Below are positions 45,258-53,876 of a DNA stretch of 64,000 bases, one piece after another. Numbering within the stretch: position 1 is the stretch's first letter; every line of letters starts with the position of its first letter. Origin of the DNA: Brucella pseudintermedia (lineage in GTDB: Bacteria; Pseudomonadota; Alphaproteobacteria; Rhizobiales; Rhizobiaceae); assembly GCF_042697365.1 (NCBI RefSeq), contig NZ_CP137605.1. One strand, given 5' to 3'. A model generated the notes under the pieces. That model was not told the origin of the DNA. It searched no databases and saw nothing but the letters and a program-made list of their open reading frames with translations. The position numbers and the translations under genes are program-made.

Positions 45258-46022
45258 GTGAAGCGCGACGACAGACGACAGGCGATCATAAACCTTCTCA
45301 TCGAAAATCAGGCCGTCGATCTCGACGATCTGGCGGATCGGTTTGCCGTTTCCAAGATGACGATCCACCGCGATCTGGATTCGCTGGAACATTCCGGCGT
45401 GCTGCGCAAGGTGCGGGGCGGCGCGACCATCGATACCGGCACCCAGTTCGAGAGCGATTTCCGCTTCCGCGAGCGGCAGGACGGCGAAGCCAAGCAGAAG
45501 ATGGCCCGCGCTGCGCTGGAACTGGTGGAGCCCGGCATGACCGTGATGGTCAATGACGGTTCCATGGCGGCGGTTCTTGGCGGCATGCTGCTGGAAAAGC
45601 GCCCGCTGACGGTCATCACCAACAATGCCGTCATCGTCGATGAACTGAAGGGCGAGAACGGGATCAACCTGATTGCGCTCGGCGGAACCTATTCAGCCAA
45701 GTTCAACGCCTTTTTCGGCATTCTGACGGAAGAAGCGCTGTCGCATTTGAGTGCCGACATCGCCTTTATTTCGTCGCCCGCCGTCAACGGGCAGCTTGTC
45801 TATCACATGGACGAAAACGTGGTGCGCACCAAGCGCGCCATGACGGCATCCGCCGCCCGCACCTGCCTTCTGGTCAACCACCAGCGGTTCGGGCGCCCTG
45901 CCCTCCACGTCATGGCAAACCTGTCGGATTTCGACGCGATCATCACCGACGCCTCTCCCGGCGCGACCGTTCTGGCCGAGCTGGAGCAGGCCGGGATCAG
46001 ACTGACAATAGCAGCAGACTAG
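45258..46022 (+). CDS. DeoR-family regulator between eryD and eryH
   Basis: DeoR regulator of 254 residues: winged helix (VDLDDLADRFAVSKMTIHRD at about 19-38) and a DeoR_C effector domain with NDGSMAAVLGGML. It starts with GTG, has GGAAA upstream, and is 12 bases ahead of eryH, so it heads or belongs to the deoR-eryH-eryI unit. It probably senses a phosphorylated intermediate of erythritol breakdown. A second DeoR regulator, at 34 kb, serves the other polyol module. Confidence 0.85.
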   Translation: MKRDDRRQAIINLLIENQAVDLDDLADRFAVSKMTIHRDLDSLEHSGVLRKVRGGATIDTGTQFESDFRFRERQDGEAKQKMARAALELVEPGMTVMVNDGSMAAVLGGMLLEKRPLTVITNNAVIVDELKGENGINLIALGGTYSAKFNAFFGILTEEALSHLSADIAFISSPAVNGQLVYHMDENVVRTKRAMTASAARTCLLVNHQRFGRPALHVMANLSDFDAIITDASPGATVLAELEQAGIRLTIAAD

Positions 46023-46034
46023 GAACAGTTACGC

Positions 46035-46805
46035 ATGACCAAATTCTGGGTTGGAACGAGTTGGAAAATGAACAAGACGCTGGCCGAGGCCCGCGTCTTC
46101 GCGGAAGCGCTGAAAGCTGCCGATGGCGGTCGTTCCGCCGATATCCAGCGCTTTGTCATTCCACCGTTCACCGCCGTTCGCGAAGTGAAGGAAATCCTGT
46201 CCGGCACCTCCGTCAAGGTCGGCGCGCAGAACATGCACTGGGCCGATCAGGGCGCATGGACCGGCGAAATTTCGCCGCTGATGCTGAAGGACTGCAATCT
46301 CGACATTGTTGAGCTTGGTCACTCGGAGCGCCGCGAGCATTTCGGCGAAACCAACGAAACGGTTGGCCTGAAAGTGGAAGCCGCTGTGCGCCACGGCCTG
46401 ATCCCGCTCATCTGCATCGGCGAAACGCTGGAAGACCGCGAAAGCGGGCGCGCGGCTGAAGTGCTGGAAGAAGAAGTGCGCGGCGCCCTTGCCAAGCTTT
46501 CCGACGACCAGAAAAAGGCTGAAATCCTGTTCGCCTATGAGCCGGTCTGGGCCATTGGCGAGAATGGCATCCCGGCTTCCGCCGATTACGCCGATGCGCG
46601 TCAGGCGGAAATCATTGCGGTTGCCGAAAGCGTGCTCGGACGCCGCGTGCCCTGCCTTTATGGCGGCTCGGTCAATCCCGGCAATTGCGAGGAACTCATT
46701 GCCTGCCCGCATATCGACGGCCTGTTCATCGGCCGTTCGGCGTGGAACGTGGAAGGCTATCTCGACATTCTGGACAAGTGCGCCAGGAAAATCGCATCCA
46801 ATTAA
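46035..46805 (+). CDS. eryH: EryH, D-3-tetrulose-4-phosphate isomerase (TpiA-like)
   Basis: Triosephosphate-isomerase-fold enzyme of 256 residues (also called TpiA2). It isomerises D-3-tetrulose-4-phosphate to D-erythrulose-4-phosphate. General catalytic residues are kept: Lys11, His96 (ELGHSE) and Glu169 (YEPVWAIG). Two standard TIM features differ: the NWK motif is SWK (Ser9 for Asn), and loop 6 reads ENGIP (176-180) instead of TGKTA. These fit a changed substrate. AGGAA precedes the ATG, 12 bases after the DeoR stop. Confidence 0.92.
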   Translation: MTKFWVGTSWKMNKTLAEARVFAEALKAADGGRSADIQRFVIPPFTAVREVKEILSGTSVKVGAQNMHWADQGAWTGEISPLMLKDCNLDIVELGHSERREHFGETNETVGLKVEAAVRHGLIPLICIGETLEDRESGRAAEVLEEEVRGALAKLSDDQKKAEILFAYEPVWAIGENGIPASADYADARQAEIIAVAESVLGRRVPCLYGGSVNPGNCEELIACPHIDGLFIGRSAWNVEGYLDILDKCARKIASN

Positions 46806-46816
46806 GGAGTAACATC

Positions 46817-47272
46817 ATGAAAGTAGCAGTTGCAGGCGACAGCGCCGGCGAAGGTCTGGCCAAGATTCTCGCCGACTATCTCAAGGACCGTTTCGAGGTT
46901 TCGGAAATCTCGCGCACGGATGCTGGCGCGGATGCATTCTACGCCAATCTTTCCGACCGTGTGGCTTCCGCGGTTCTCGACGGCACCTATGACCGCGCCA
47001 TCCTCGTTTGCGGCACCGGCATCGGCGTGTGCATTGCCGCCAACAAGGTTCCGGGCATCCGGGCTGCACTCACGCACGACACCTATTCGGCAGAGCGCGC
47101 AGCGCTTTCCAACAATGCCCAGATCATCACCATGGGCGCCCGCGTCATCGGCTCGGAAGTGGCCAAGACCATCGCCGACGCCTTCCTCGCGCAGACCTTT
47201 GACGAAAACGGCCGTTCGGCTGGCAATGTCAACGCGATCAACGAAGTTGACGCGAAGTACAACAAGGCCTGA
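46817..47272 (+). CDS. eryI: EryI, D-erythrose-4-phosphate isomerase (RpiB-like)
   Basis: RpiB/LacAB-family isomerase of 151 residues that turns D-erythrulose-4-phosphate into D-erythrose-4-phosphate, the final step of erythritol catabolism. The active-site Cys65 (VCGTGIG) and His87 (THDTYS) are present. The N-terminal DH pair of ribose-phosphate isomerases is DS here (Asp8, Ser9). ATG at 46817 has AAGGAG upstream, 11 bases after eryH. A bidirectional terminator follows. Confidence 0.93.
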   Translation: MKVAVAGDSAGEGLAKILADYLKDRFEVSEISRTDAGADAFYANLSDRVASAVLDGTYDRAILVCGTGIGVCIAANKVPGIRAALTHDTYSAERAALSNNAQIITMGARVIGSEVAKTIADAFLAQTFDENGRSAGNVNAINEVDAKYNKA

Positions 47273-47292
47273 TTATTCAGTCTCTTGAAAAC

Positions 47293-47324
47293 AGAAAAGC
47301 GGAAGGTTTCCCCTCCGCTTTTCT
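47293..47324. terminator. Bidirectional terminator between eryI and fba
   Basis: Arms AGAAAAGCGGA and TCCGCTTTTCT with a 10-base loop give an A-rich left and T-rich right flank, the standard two-way terminator for convergent genes. Confidence 0.85.
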
Positions 47325-47343
47325 ATTGTCGTAACAGCAAAAT

Positions 47344-48408
47344 TTAGCTGAACTTCGGGTCCAGCGAGCCATCGCGATAGCGCTTTGCCATGTCGGAAAG
47401 CGGGATCGGGCGGATGGAAGCCGCATGACCGGCGGTGCCGAACTGCTCGAAACGCTCCTTGCAGAGCTTGGTCATGGCAGCCATTGCGGGCTTGAGATAC
47501 TTGCGCGGATCGAACTCGCTCGGGTCTTCCTGCAGGACGCGGCGGATCTGGCCAGTCAGCGCCATGCGGTTATCCGTGTCGATATTGATCTTGCGCACGC
47601 CGTGCTTGATGCCGCGCTGGATTTCCTCGACCGGCACGCCCCAGGTCGGCTTCATCTTGCCGCCATACTTGTTGATGATTTCCTGCAATTCTTCCGGCAC
47701 GGAAGACGAACCGTGCATGACAAGGTGCGTGTTCGGCAGCTTGCGATGGATTTCCTCGATCACATGCATGGCGAGAACCGAACCGTCCGGCTTGCGGCTG
47801 AACTTGTAGGCGCCATGCGAGGTGCCCATGGCGATTGCCAGCGCATCCACCTTTGTTTCGCGCACGAACTTTACGGCTTCGTCCGGATCGGTCAGAAGCT
47901 GGTCGTGCGACAGCACGCCTTCCGCGCCGTGGCCGTCTTCGGCATCGCCCATGCCGGTTTCGAGCGAGCCCAGAACGCCGAGCTCGCCTTCCACCGAAAT
48001 GCCGCCCAGATGCGACATCTCGCTGACCTGACGCGTGACCGAGACGTTATAGTCCCAATCGGCGGGGGTCTTGCCGTCGGCCTTGAGCGAGCCGTCCATC
48101 ATGACGGAGGTGAAGCCTGCCTGAATGGCGGTCATGCAGGTGGCGGCTTCGTTGCCATGGTCGAGGTGAACGCAGACGGGGATATGCGGATAGATTTCCG
48201 TGACCGCGTCCATCATGTGGCGGAGCATGATGTCATTGGCATAGGCGCGCGCGCCGCGCGAAGCCTGCAGGATCACCGGCGCATCGACGGCATCCGCCGC
48301 TTCCATGATGGCCAGCGCCTGTTCCATGTTGTTGATGTTGAATGCCGGTACGCCGTAACCCTTTTCAGCGGCGTGATCGAGCAATTGCCGCAGCGTAATG
48401 CGCGCCAT
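47344..48408 (-). CDS. fba: Class II fructose-bisphosphate aldolase (CBB type)
   Basis: Zinc-dependent aldolase of 354 residues that condenses triose phosphates to fructose-1,6-bisphosphate (or the erythrose-4-phosphate-derived sedoheptulose bisphosphate). Zinc ligands are in HLDHGNE (His84) and GGISVEGELG. It is the third gene of tkt-fbp-fba, 32 bases after fbp. This enzyme set is common to Calvin-cycle-like clusters but here sits beside the erythritol operon. Confidence 0.92.
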   Translation of the reverse strand: MARITLRQLLDHAAEKGYGVPAFNINNMEQALAIMEAADAVDAPVILQASRGARAYANDIMLRHMMDAVTEIYPHIPVCVHLDHGNEAATCMTAIQAGFTSVMMDGSLKADGKTPADWDYNVSVTRQVSEMSHLGGISVEGELGVLGSLETGMGDAEDGHGAEGVLSHDQLLTDPDEAVKFVRETKVDALAIAMGTSHGAYKFSRKPDGSVLAMHVIEEIHRKLPNTHLVMHGSSSVPEELQEIINKYGGKMKPTWGVPVEEIQRGIKHGVRKINIDTDNRMALTGQIRRVLQEDPSEFDPRKYLKPAMAAMTKLCKERFEQFGTAGHAASIRPIPLSDMAKRYRDGSLDPKFS

Positions 48409-48440
48409 TTTCCAGACTCCCTTGAATTCCCACTATCAGA

Positions 48441-49463
48441 CTATTTCGCGAAATATTCGCCGAGGATATCCACCTCTTCGGCCACACCGAACACCAGCGC
48501 GCTGCGCTCGTGATAGGTTTGCGGCACGATATCGAGGATGGGCATTGCACCATTGGTCGCCTTGCCTCCCGCCTCCCGGGCGAGGAAAGCAATCGGATTG
48601 GCTTCGTAGACGAGCCGCAGGCGGCCCTTCTCGTAGCCGGGGCGGCTGTCGTTCACATAGAAAAACAGCCCGCCGCGCTGCATGATGCGGTGCATGTCGC
48701 CAACCGCCGCACCAAGCCAGCGCATGTTGAAGTTACGCCCGCGCGGGCCATCCTTGCCGTTATAGGCATCATCCACATAGGCCTTCATCCCGGGGGACAG
48801 GTGGCGATAAACGGATGCATTGAACGCCAGGTCGGACGTGCGTTCCGGCAAGGTCACATTGCGGCGCGTGATATGGAAAATCCCGCTTGCCGGATCGAAG
48901 GTCGCGAAGATCACGCCCTCGCCGACCGAAAAGCCGAGATCGACCGAATTGCCGTAAGACACATAACCGGCGGCGATCTGGCGGTTGCCGGGCTGCAAAA
49001 ACGGCTCTTCCACATCGGCGGGGAAGATCGAGAAGATCGTGCCAAGCGGCGCGCCAAGGCCCACATTGCCCGAACCGTCGAGCGGATCGATGGCGACGGC
49101 AATCAGCCCATCGGCCTTACCGGCGACCGGAAGATCGGCTTCTTCCGAAAGAACGGAGGCGGCACCCGCCGCAATCAGCAGCTCGACGAACAGGTTGTGC
49201 GAACCGACATCGATGCATTTCTGCTGGTCCTGATCGCTGTTGACGCCGACGAGCTTGCCCGGATCGCCGGGAAGCGAGCCACGGGCGATGCGACCGGCAA
49301 GCCGCGTCGCGCCAGCCAGAATAGCCTTGATCGCATCGGCGGTCGCAAGGCGCAAAGCGTCCTTGCCAGCCCAATTGTCCAGATAGGCGCCGACCGCTTC
49401 TGCTTCCACACGGTCGCTATCGCCGACCAGCACCAGCGGAGAAAAATTGCCAGCCATCGTCAT
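48441..49463 (-). CDS. fbp: Class I fructose-1,6-bisphosphatase
   Basis: Class I FBPase of 340 residues. Metal-binding SEE is at 106-108 and DPLDGS at 126-131, with the C-terminal substrate loop (YEANPIAFLAREAGG) present. It hydrolyses fructose-1,6-bisphosphate for gluconeogenesis. The start overlaps the tkt stop codon by four bases, so it is co-translated with transketolase. Confidence 0.92.
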   Translation of the reverse strand: MTMAGNFSPLVLVGDSDRVEAEAVGAYLDNWAGKDALRLATADAIKAILAGATRLAGRIARGSLPGDPGKLVGVNSDQDQQKCIDVGSHNLFVELLIAAGAASVLSEEADLPVAGKADGLIAVAIDPLDGSGNVGLGAPLGTIFSIFPADVEEPFLQPGNRQIAAGYVSYGNSVDLGFSVGEGVIFATFDPASGIFHITRRNVTLPERTSDLAFNASVYRHLSPGMKAYVDDAYNGKDGPRGRNFNMRWLGAAVGDMHRIMQRGGLFFYVNDSRPGYEKGRLRLVYEANPIAFLAREAGGKATNGAMPILDIVPQTYHERSALVFGVAEEVDILGEYFAK

Positions 49464-51460
49464 TTGCCCTGCTCCAGCAAGAATTTTGCGCGGGCGACAA
49501 TCGCCTCCGCCGTGATGCCGAATTTCTCATAGAGCACTTCGGCAGGGGCCGAAGCGCCGAAACCATCCATGCCGATAACATCGTCTTCGCTGTCGACATA
49601 ACGCGTCCAGCCGAACTTGCCTGCGGCTTCCACGGCGATGCGCGGCGCATCGCCCAGAACACCCTTGCGGTATTCCTTGTCCTGCTTTTCAAAGAGATCC
49701 CAGCTCGGCATGGAGACGACTGCGGTTGCAATGCCTTCCTCCGCAAGCTTTTCGGCAGCCTTCACCGCAAGCGAGACTTCCGTGCCGGTGGCAAGCAGCG
49801 TGATCTGGCGCTCGCCCTTCGCTTCGCGCAGCACATAGGCGCCGCGTGCGGAAAGGTTCTCGCCATTGTCGGTGCGAAGCTGCGGCACGTTCTGGCGCGA
49901 CAGGGCCAGCACCGAAGGCGTGTGCGGATCGGAAACCGCAACAGCCCAGCATTCCAGCGTTTCAATCGTATCTGCCGGGCGGAACACATGCAGGTTCGGC
50001 ATGGCGCGCAGGCTCGCCAGATGTTCGACCGGCTGGTGGGTCGGGCCGTCTTCACCAAGGCCGATGGAGTCATGCGTCAGCACATGGATGACGCGCACGC
50101 CCATCAGCGCCGAAAGGCGGATGGCGTTGCGGGCATAATCGGAAAACACCATGAAGGTGCCGCCGTAAGGAATGAAACCGCCATGGACCGCAATGCCGTT
50201 CATGGCCGCGCCCATTGCGAACTCACGCACGCCGTAGCTGACATAACGGCCGCTCTTTTCCGGCGTGAAATCGCTGTCGACAGCCGGAACGCGGGTGAGG
50301 TTCGAGTGGGTAAGGTCAGCCGAACCGCCGATCATTTCCGGGAGCGCCGCCGTCAGGCTTTCAAGCGCGATCTGGCTTGCCTTGCGGGTCGCGACATTCT
50401 GCGGCTTGTCGAGAAGGCGCTGCCTGGCGTCTGCGACAGCCGCCGCAAAGCCTTCCGGCAAAACGCCAGCGATACGGCGGTCGAATTCGGCGCGTTCGGT
50501 TGCAGGCAGCGCATTGACGCGCTTCTGCCAGGCTTCGCGTTCGGACGCGCCGCGCGCACCGGCTTCACGCCATGCATTGAGCAAGGGAGCGGGAATTTCA
50601 AAGGCTTCCGCCGTCCAGCCGAGCGCGGCCTTGGTGGCGGCATTTTCAGCGGCACCGAGCGGCGCGCCATGAACGCCGCTGGTACCGGCGCGGTTGGGCG
50701 AACCATAGCCGATGACGGTCTTGAGCGCGATCAGCGTCGGGCGGTCTGTTTGCGCCTTGGCCCGTGTCAGCGCGGCATCGATGGCGTCGTGATCGTGACC
50801 GTCGACCTTTTCGACATTCCAGCCGCAAGCCTTGAACTTGGCCGGAATATCGTCGGTGAAGGCGATTTCCGTGCTGCCGTCGATGGTGATGCCATTGTCA
50901 TCGTAAAGCACGATCAGCTTGCCGAGGCGAAGATGACCGGCAAGCGAGATCGCTTCCTGTCCCACGCCTTCCATCAGGCAGCCGTCGCCGCAGAAAACAT
51001 AGGTGCGATGATCGACAATATCCTTGCCGAACTGGTCGGCAAGTGCGCGTTCGGCGATTGCCATGCCGACCGAGCTTGCAAGCCCCTGACCGAGCGGCCC
51101 GGTCGTCAGCTCGACGCCTTCGGTGTGGCCATATTCAGGGTGACCGGCGGTCTTGGAACCCCATTGGCGGAAGTTCTTCAACTCATCGATGGATACGTCC
51201 TTGTAGCCTGCAAGATAAAGCGCGCTGTAAAGCAGCATCGAGCCATGGCCGTTGGAAAGCACGAAACGGTCGCGATCCGCCCAGTTGGGTGCCGAAGCAT
51301 CGAATTTCAGATGCTTCGAGAACAGAACGGCTGCGGCGTCCGCCATGCCGAGCGGCATTCCCGGATGGCCGGAATTGGCGGCATCGACGGCATCGATAGA
51401 GAGAGCGCGAATGCAGTTGGCGAGTTGCAGCATATCTGATACGGGCGGGGCGAAATTCAT
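49460..51460 (-). CDS. tkt: Transketolase
   Basis: Thiamine-diphosphate transketolase of 666 residues. GHPG is at 31-34, the ThDP motif runs from GDG (158-160) to DDN (187-189), and the pyrimidine and C-terminal domains are present. It uses erythrose-4-phosphate and xylulose-5-phosphate, linking the EryI product to fructose-6-phosphate and glyceraldehyde-3-phosphate. The ATG at 51460 has GGAGG upstream and begins at the family N-terminus; a longer frame to 51565 lacks support. Confidence 0.93.
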   Translation of the reverse strand: MNFAPPVSDMLQLANCIRALSIDAVDAANSGHPGMPLGMADAAAVLFSKHLKFDASAPNWADRDRFVLSNGHGSMLLYSALYLAGYKDVSIDELKNFRQWGSKTAGHPEYGHTEGVELTTGPLGQGLASSVGMAIAERALADQFGKDIVDHRTYVFCGDGCLMEGVGQEAISLAGHLRLGKLIVLYDDNGITIDGSTEIAFTDDIPAKFKACGWNVEKVDGHDHDAIDAALTRAKAQTDRPTLIALKTVIGYGSPNRAGTSGVHGAPLGAAENAATKAALGWTAEAFEIPAPLLNAWREAGARGASEREAWQKRVNALPATERAEFDRRIAGVLPEGFAAAVADARQRLLDKPQNVATRKASQIALESLTAALPEMIGGSADLTHSNLTRVPAVDSDFTPEKSGRYVSYGVREFAMGAAMNGIAVHGGFIPYGGTFMVFSDYARNAIRLSALMGVRVIHVLTHDSIGLGEDGPTHQPVEHLASLRAMPNLHVFRPADTIETLECWAVAVSDPHTPSVLALSRQNVPQLRTDNGENLSARGAYVLREAKGERQITLLATGTEVSLAVKAAEKLAEEGIATAVVSMPSWDLFEKQDKEYRKGVLGDAPRIAVEAAGKFGWTRYVDSEDDVIGMDGFGASAPAEVLYEKFGITAEAIVARAKFLLEQGK

Positions 51461-51786
51461 CGGCGGCAACCTCCTTGCCAAATGCAAAGTCTCGAGGCAT
51501 TTCCGGCAAAACGAAACCCGGGTTCCGGTGCCGATATGCGTAAAAACAACAAAGTTCGGGCGCATTGCGCTCGCACTGTCCGAGATTTGGCGGCCCTTTC
51601 AGGACCAGCCTCCCAGGCACCAATTCCGGTAACACCGTTTCAAAAGCATAACAATACGGTCATAACATTATAACGATTTAAATGTGATCTTGAGTGTGAT
51701 TTTTCTTTCGACACCCCTGTTCGAGGGCTGCTGAAGGGCACAAATTGCAGCTTCCGCGCCGCGACTCACCCGTCAAAACGCCAGAA
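51461..51786. promoter_or_regulatory. Region upstream of the tkt-fbp-fba operon
   Basis: No gene is seen. On the minus strand, about 51672 contains TATAAT in AATCGTTATAATGTTATG, a good -10, though no clear -35 is seen at 17 bases. Two TGTGAT half-sites (51683-51688, 51695-51700) lie just upstream of it. These echo TGTGAT copies before the second DeoR gene (45199-45212) and might be a shared regulator site (inference). Confidence 0.45.
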
Positions 51787-51814
51787 AGCAGTTCGTGGAC
51801 GACCACGAACTGCT
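51787..51814. terminator. Terminator after nnrS
   Basis: Arms AGCAGTTCGTGG and CCACGAACTGCT are perfect 12-base complements with a 4-base loop, 27 bases past the nnrS stop on the minus strand, followed by TTTCTGG. It probably ends the pseudoazurin-nnrS transcript. Confidence 0.75.
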
Positions 51815-51841
51815 CCATAATCGAGCGTGGAAATGAATTGC

Positions 51842-53086
51842 TTACGCGCTGGCCATGCGCTGGCGGCGTTCCCGCAACAGCATCGGACCGTATTCCACAA
51901 CGTAAAGCCCGAAAGCGCCCATCCAGAGCAAGGCCGATGCGGCAAGGATGGTGTGGAAGAAATTCGGCATGATTTCCGCCAGCGGGCGGACCAGCGTCGC
52001 CGCGACGAGGCAAGCATATGCGACCTGCGTGACAGGGGATGCCGTCAGTTCGCGCCCGGTATGGCCGCGTGTCGCCCGCGTCATGACGGCCAGCATCATG
52101 CAGCCCATCGCGCCGACCGTGGTCACATGCAAGGCCGAATAAGGGTTGAGGCGATCGATGGCCGAAAGGCCGATGGCGATGAAACCGAGCGGGATGAACG
52201 CATAGGCGATATGGAGGACAAGCAGGAGCTTTTCGCGCGTGACCGACCATCCCCGCCAGCGATAAAGCCGCACAATATGAAACAGCGCCGCAACCCATGC
52301 CACAATGGCGGTTATCGTCAGGTCGGGAGCGACGATCCAGCCGATGCAGGCCGCCACGCCGACAAGAATGCACACCCCGTCATAACGGTTGAACGGCACC
52401 GGAAAGCGCGTCTTTCCCATCTTGTTGAGCCAATTGCGGGTGAAGCTTGGCACGATGCGCCCGCCGATCACCATGACCAGCAGGACATAGGCGCTGACCC
52501 CAATGCGGTTGGCCAAGGCAACGTCGCCCTCGGTCAGGATCAGATAATGAAAGACGAGATTGGCGACCATAACCGTCGCCACGCCGGTCACCACCTTGAG
52601 GTTTTTCCATTGGCGTCCGGCGACGATCTCGCGCGCGCAGATGAAAAGCAGCATCGGCAGGAACAGGCTTTCAACCGCAACGGCGAACCGCGCATCTATA
52701 AGGTCAGGTTCCAGAAAGACGAGCCGTCCGGCAAGCCACAGGCCGAACAGGATGGCGAGCGGCGTTCCCGACACCGGCAGGCCGCCGGTCCAGTTCGGAA
52801 TGGCCGTCAGCAGAAACCCCGCGAGCACTGCGGAGGAGAAACCGAACACCATTTCATGGGCGTGCCAGTTCAGCCCGCCATAGGAGCCGCCCAACGGCAT
52901 TCCGAGCGTCAGCGACAATATCCACAAAAGCATGGCCAGAACGGCCCATATGGCTCCGCCCAGAAAGAATGGGCGGAAGCCATAGCTGAGGAGAACGGGG
53001 CCAGTCATCTTCAGTCCGCGCGGCATACCTTTTTGATCGGATGGCATCGCAGCAGGTACTGCCTGCAGGCCTGATTGTCTGGTCAT
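51842..53086 (-). CDS. nnrS: NnrS-family membrane protein (nitric oxide stress)
   Basis: NnrS protein of 414 residues with about twelve hydrophobic segments and conserved His-rich stretches (LNWHAHEMVFG) that bind heme and copper in family members. NnrS eases damage from nitric oxide formed during denitrification. The ATG at 53086 has GAGGA four bases upstream. It is 49 bases after the pseudoazurin gene, and the FNR/NnrR-type box upstream of that gene should switch on both when oxygen is low and NO present. Confidence 0.88.
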   Translation of the reverse strand: MTRQSGLQAVPAAMPSDQKGMPRGLKMTGPVLLSYGFRPFFLGGAIWAVLAMLLWILSLTLGMPLGGSYGGLNWHAHEMVFGFSSAVLAGFLLTAIPNWTGGLPVSGTPLAILFGLWLAGRLVFLEPDLIDARFAVAVESLFLPMLLFICAREIVAGRQWKNLKVVTGVATVMVANLVFHYLILTEGDVALANRIGVSAYVLLVMVIGGRIVPSFTRNWLNKMGKTRFPVPFNRYDGVCILVGVAACIGWIVAPDLTITAIVAWVAALFHIVRLYRWRGWSVTREKLLLVLHIAYAFIPLGFIAIGLSAIDRLNPYSALHVTTVGAMGCMMLAVMTRATRGHTGRELTASPVTQVAYACLVAATLVRPLAEIMPNFFHTILAASALLWMGAFGLYVVEYGPMLLRERRQRMASA

Positions 53087-53135
53087 GATGTCCTCGTCAT
53101 GCAGCCGGTTCAAGTTCGGCTCATCGAGTTTCGTA

Positions 53136-53576
53136 CTACTTGGCGCTGGCGATGATGTCTTCCAGCCGCTTCTGGACGATCTTCGGCTTCTTGGCCGAAA
53201 CGATCTGGTCGAGATTGGCGGGGTCGTCACCCACTGCGATCAGCGCGATCATGCCCATCGCATAATGCGGGGTGCACTTTACCAGATATGCGCCGGGCAC
53301 GGTAACCGTCAGCACATAATTCTCGTTGATCTTGCTTTTGAACTTCTCCGCGCCTTCGGGGATCATGTCCTTCATGGATTCGACATTGTGCCCCTTGTCC
53401 ACCGGCATGAAGGTGATCGTGTCGCCGGGATTTGCCTTTATATAGGCGGGCTCGAAAACCATGGCGCCCTCGGCGCCCTTGTTGAGCATTTTGACTTCGA
53501 TATTTTCGGCAAGAGCGGGAGCCGCCAGCACGGCGAGGATGCCTGCAGCAGCAAATTTGATCGCGAGGTTACGCAT
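53136..53576 (-). CDS. Pseudoazurin (blue copper electron carrier)
   Basis: Periplasmic type I copper protein, 146-residue precursor. The signal peptide ends at ALA (23); the mature N-terminus is ENIEV. Copper ligands H63, C101, H104 and M109 correspond to mature His40, Cys78, His81 and Met86, the exact spacing of known pseudoazurins. It donates electrons to copper nitrite reductase or nitrous oxide reductase. Start at 53576 chosen because AGGA precedes it and the signal peptide begins there; a longer frame to 53714 would run through the FNR-type box. Confidence 0.93.
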   Translation of the reverse strand: MRNLAIKFAAAGILAVLAAPALAENIEVKMLNKGAEGAMVFEPAYIKANPGDTITFMPVDKGHNVESMKDMIPEGAEKFKSKINENYVLTVTVPGAYLVKCTPHYAMGMIALIAVGDDPANLDQIVSAKKPKIVQKRLEDIIASAK

Positions 53577-53667
53577 TTTCGTCCTGATCTCCATCGATTG
53601 GCGCGCCCGCCGTCTCGGCCCCCAGCACGCCATGTAAGGCATGTAGACCCGCGGCCTCCCGATCTCT

Positions 53668-53681
53668 TTGATCTGAATCAA
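53668..53681. promoter_or_regulatory. FNR/NnrR-type anaerobic box
   Basis: TTGAT-CTGA-ATCAA is a perfect match to the FNR/Anr/NnrR consensus, centred about 98 bases upstream of the pseudoazurin start codon, consistent with activation at around -40 of a promoter about 55 bases before the start. The rest of the 53577-53876 gap shows no gene. Confidence 0.8.
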
Positions 53682-53876
53682 ACAGGTCCAGTTATTCATG
53701 ATAAGGACGCTCAAATTTCAACCGGAATAGCCGGTTGATTTTCCGCGCCCGGCCATCGCATCATGTGCATGGCTTCAGCCCTTTTGCCGCAGTTTCAAGC
53801 ACCACCCCGGCATGACAATCCTGCATGCATCTTGTATGCATTTCAGGGAACACTATTCGCCGCAAGGAATGACAGA

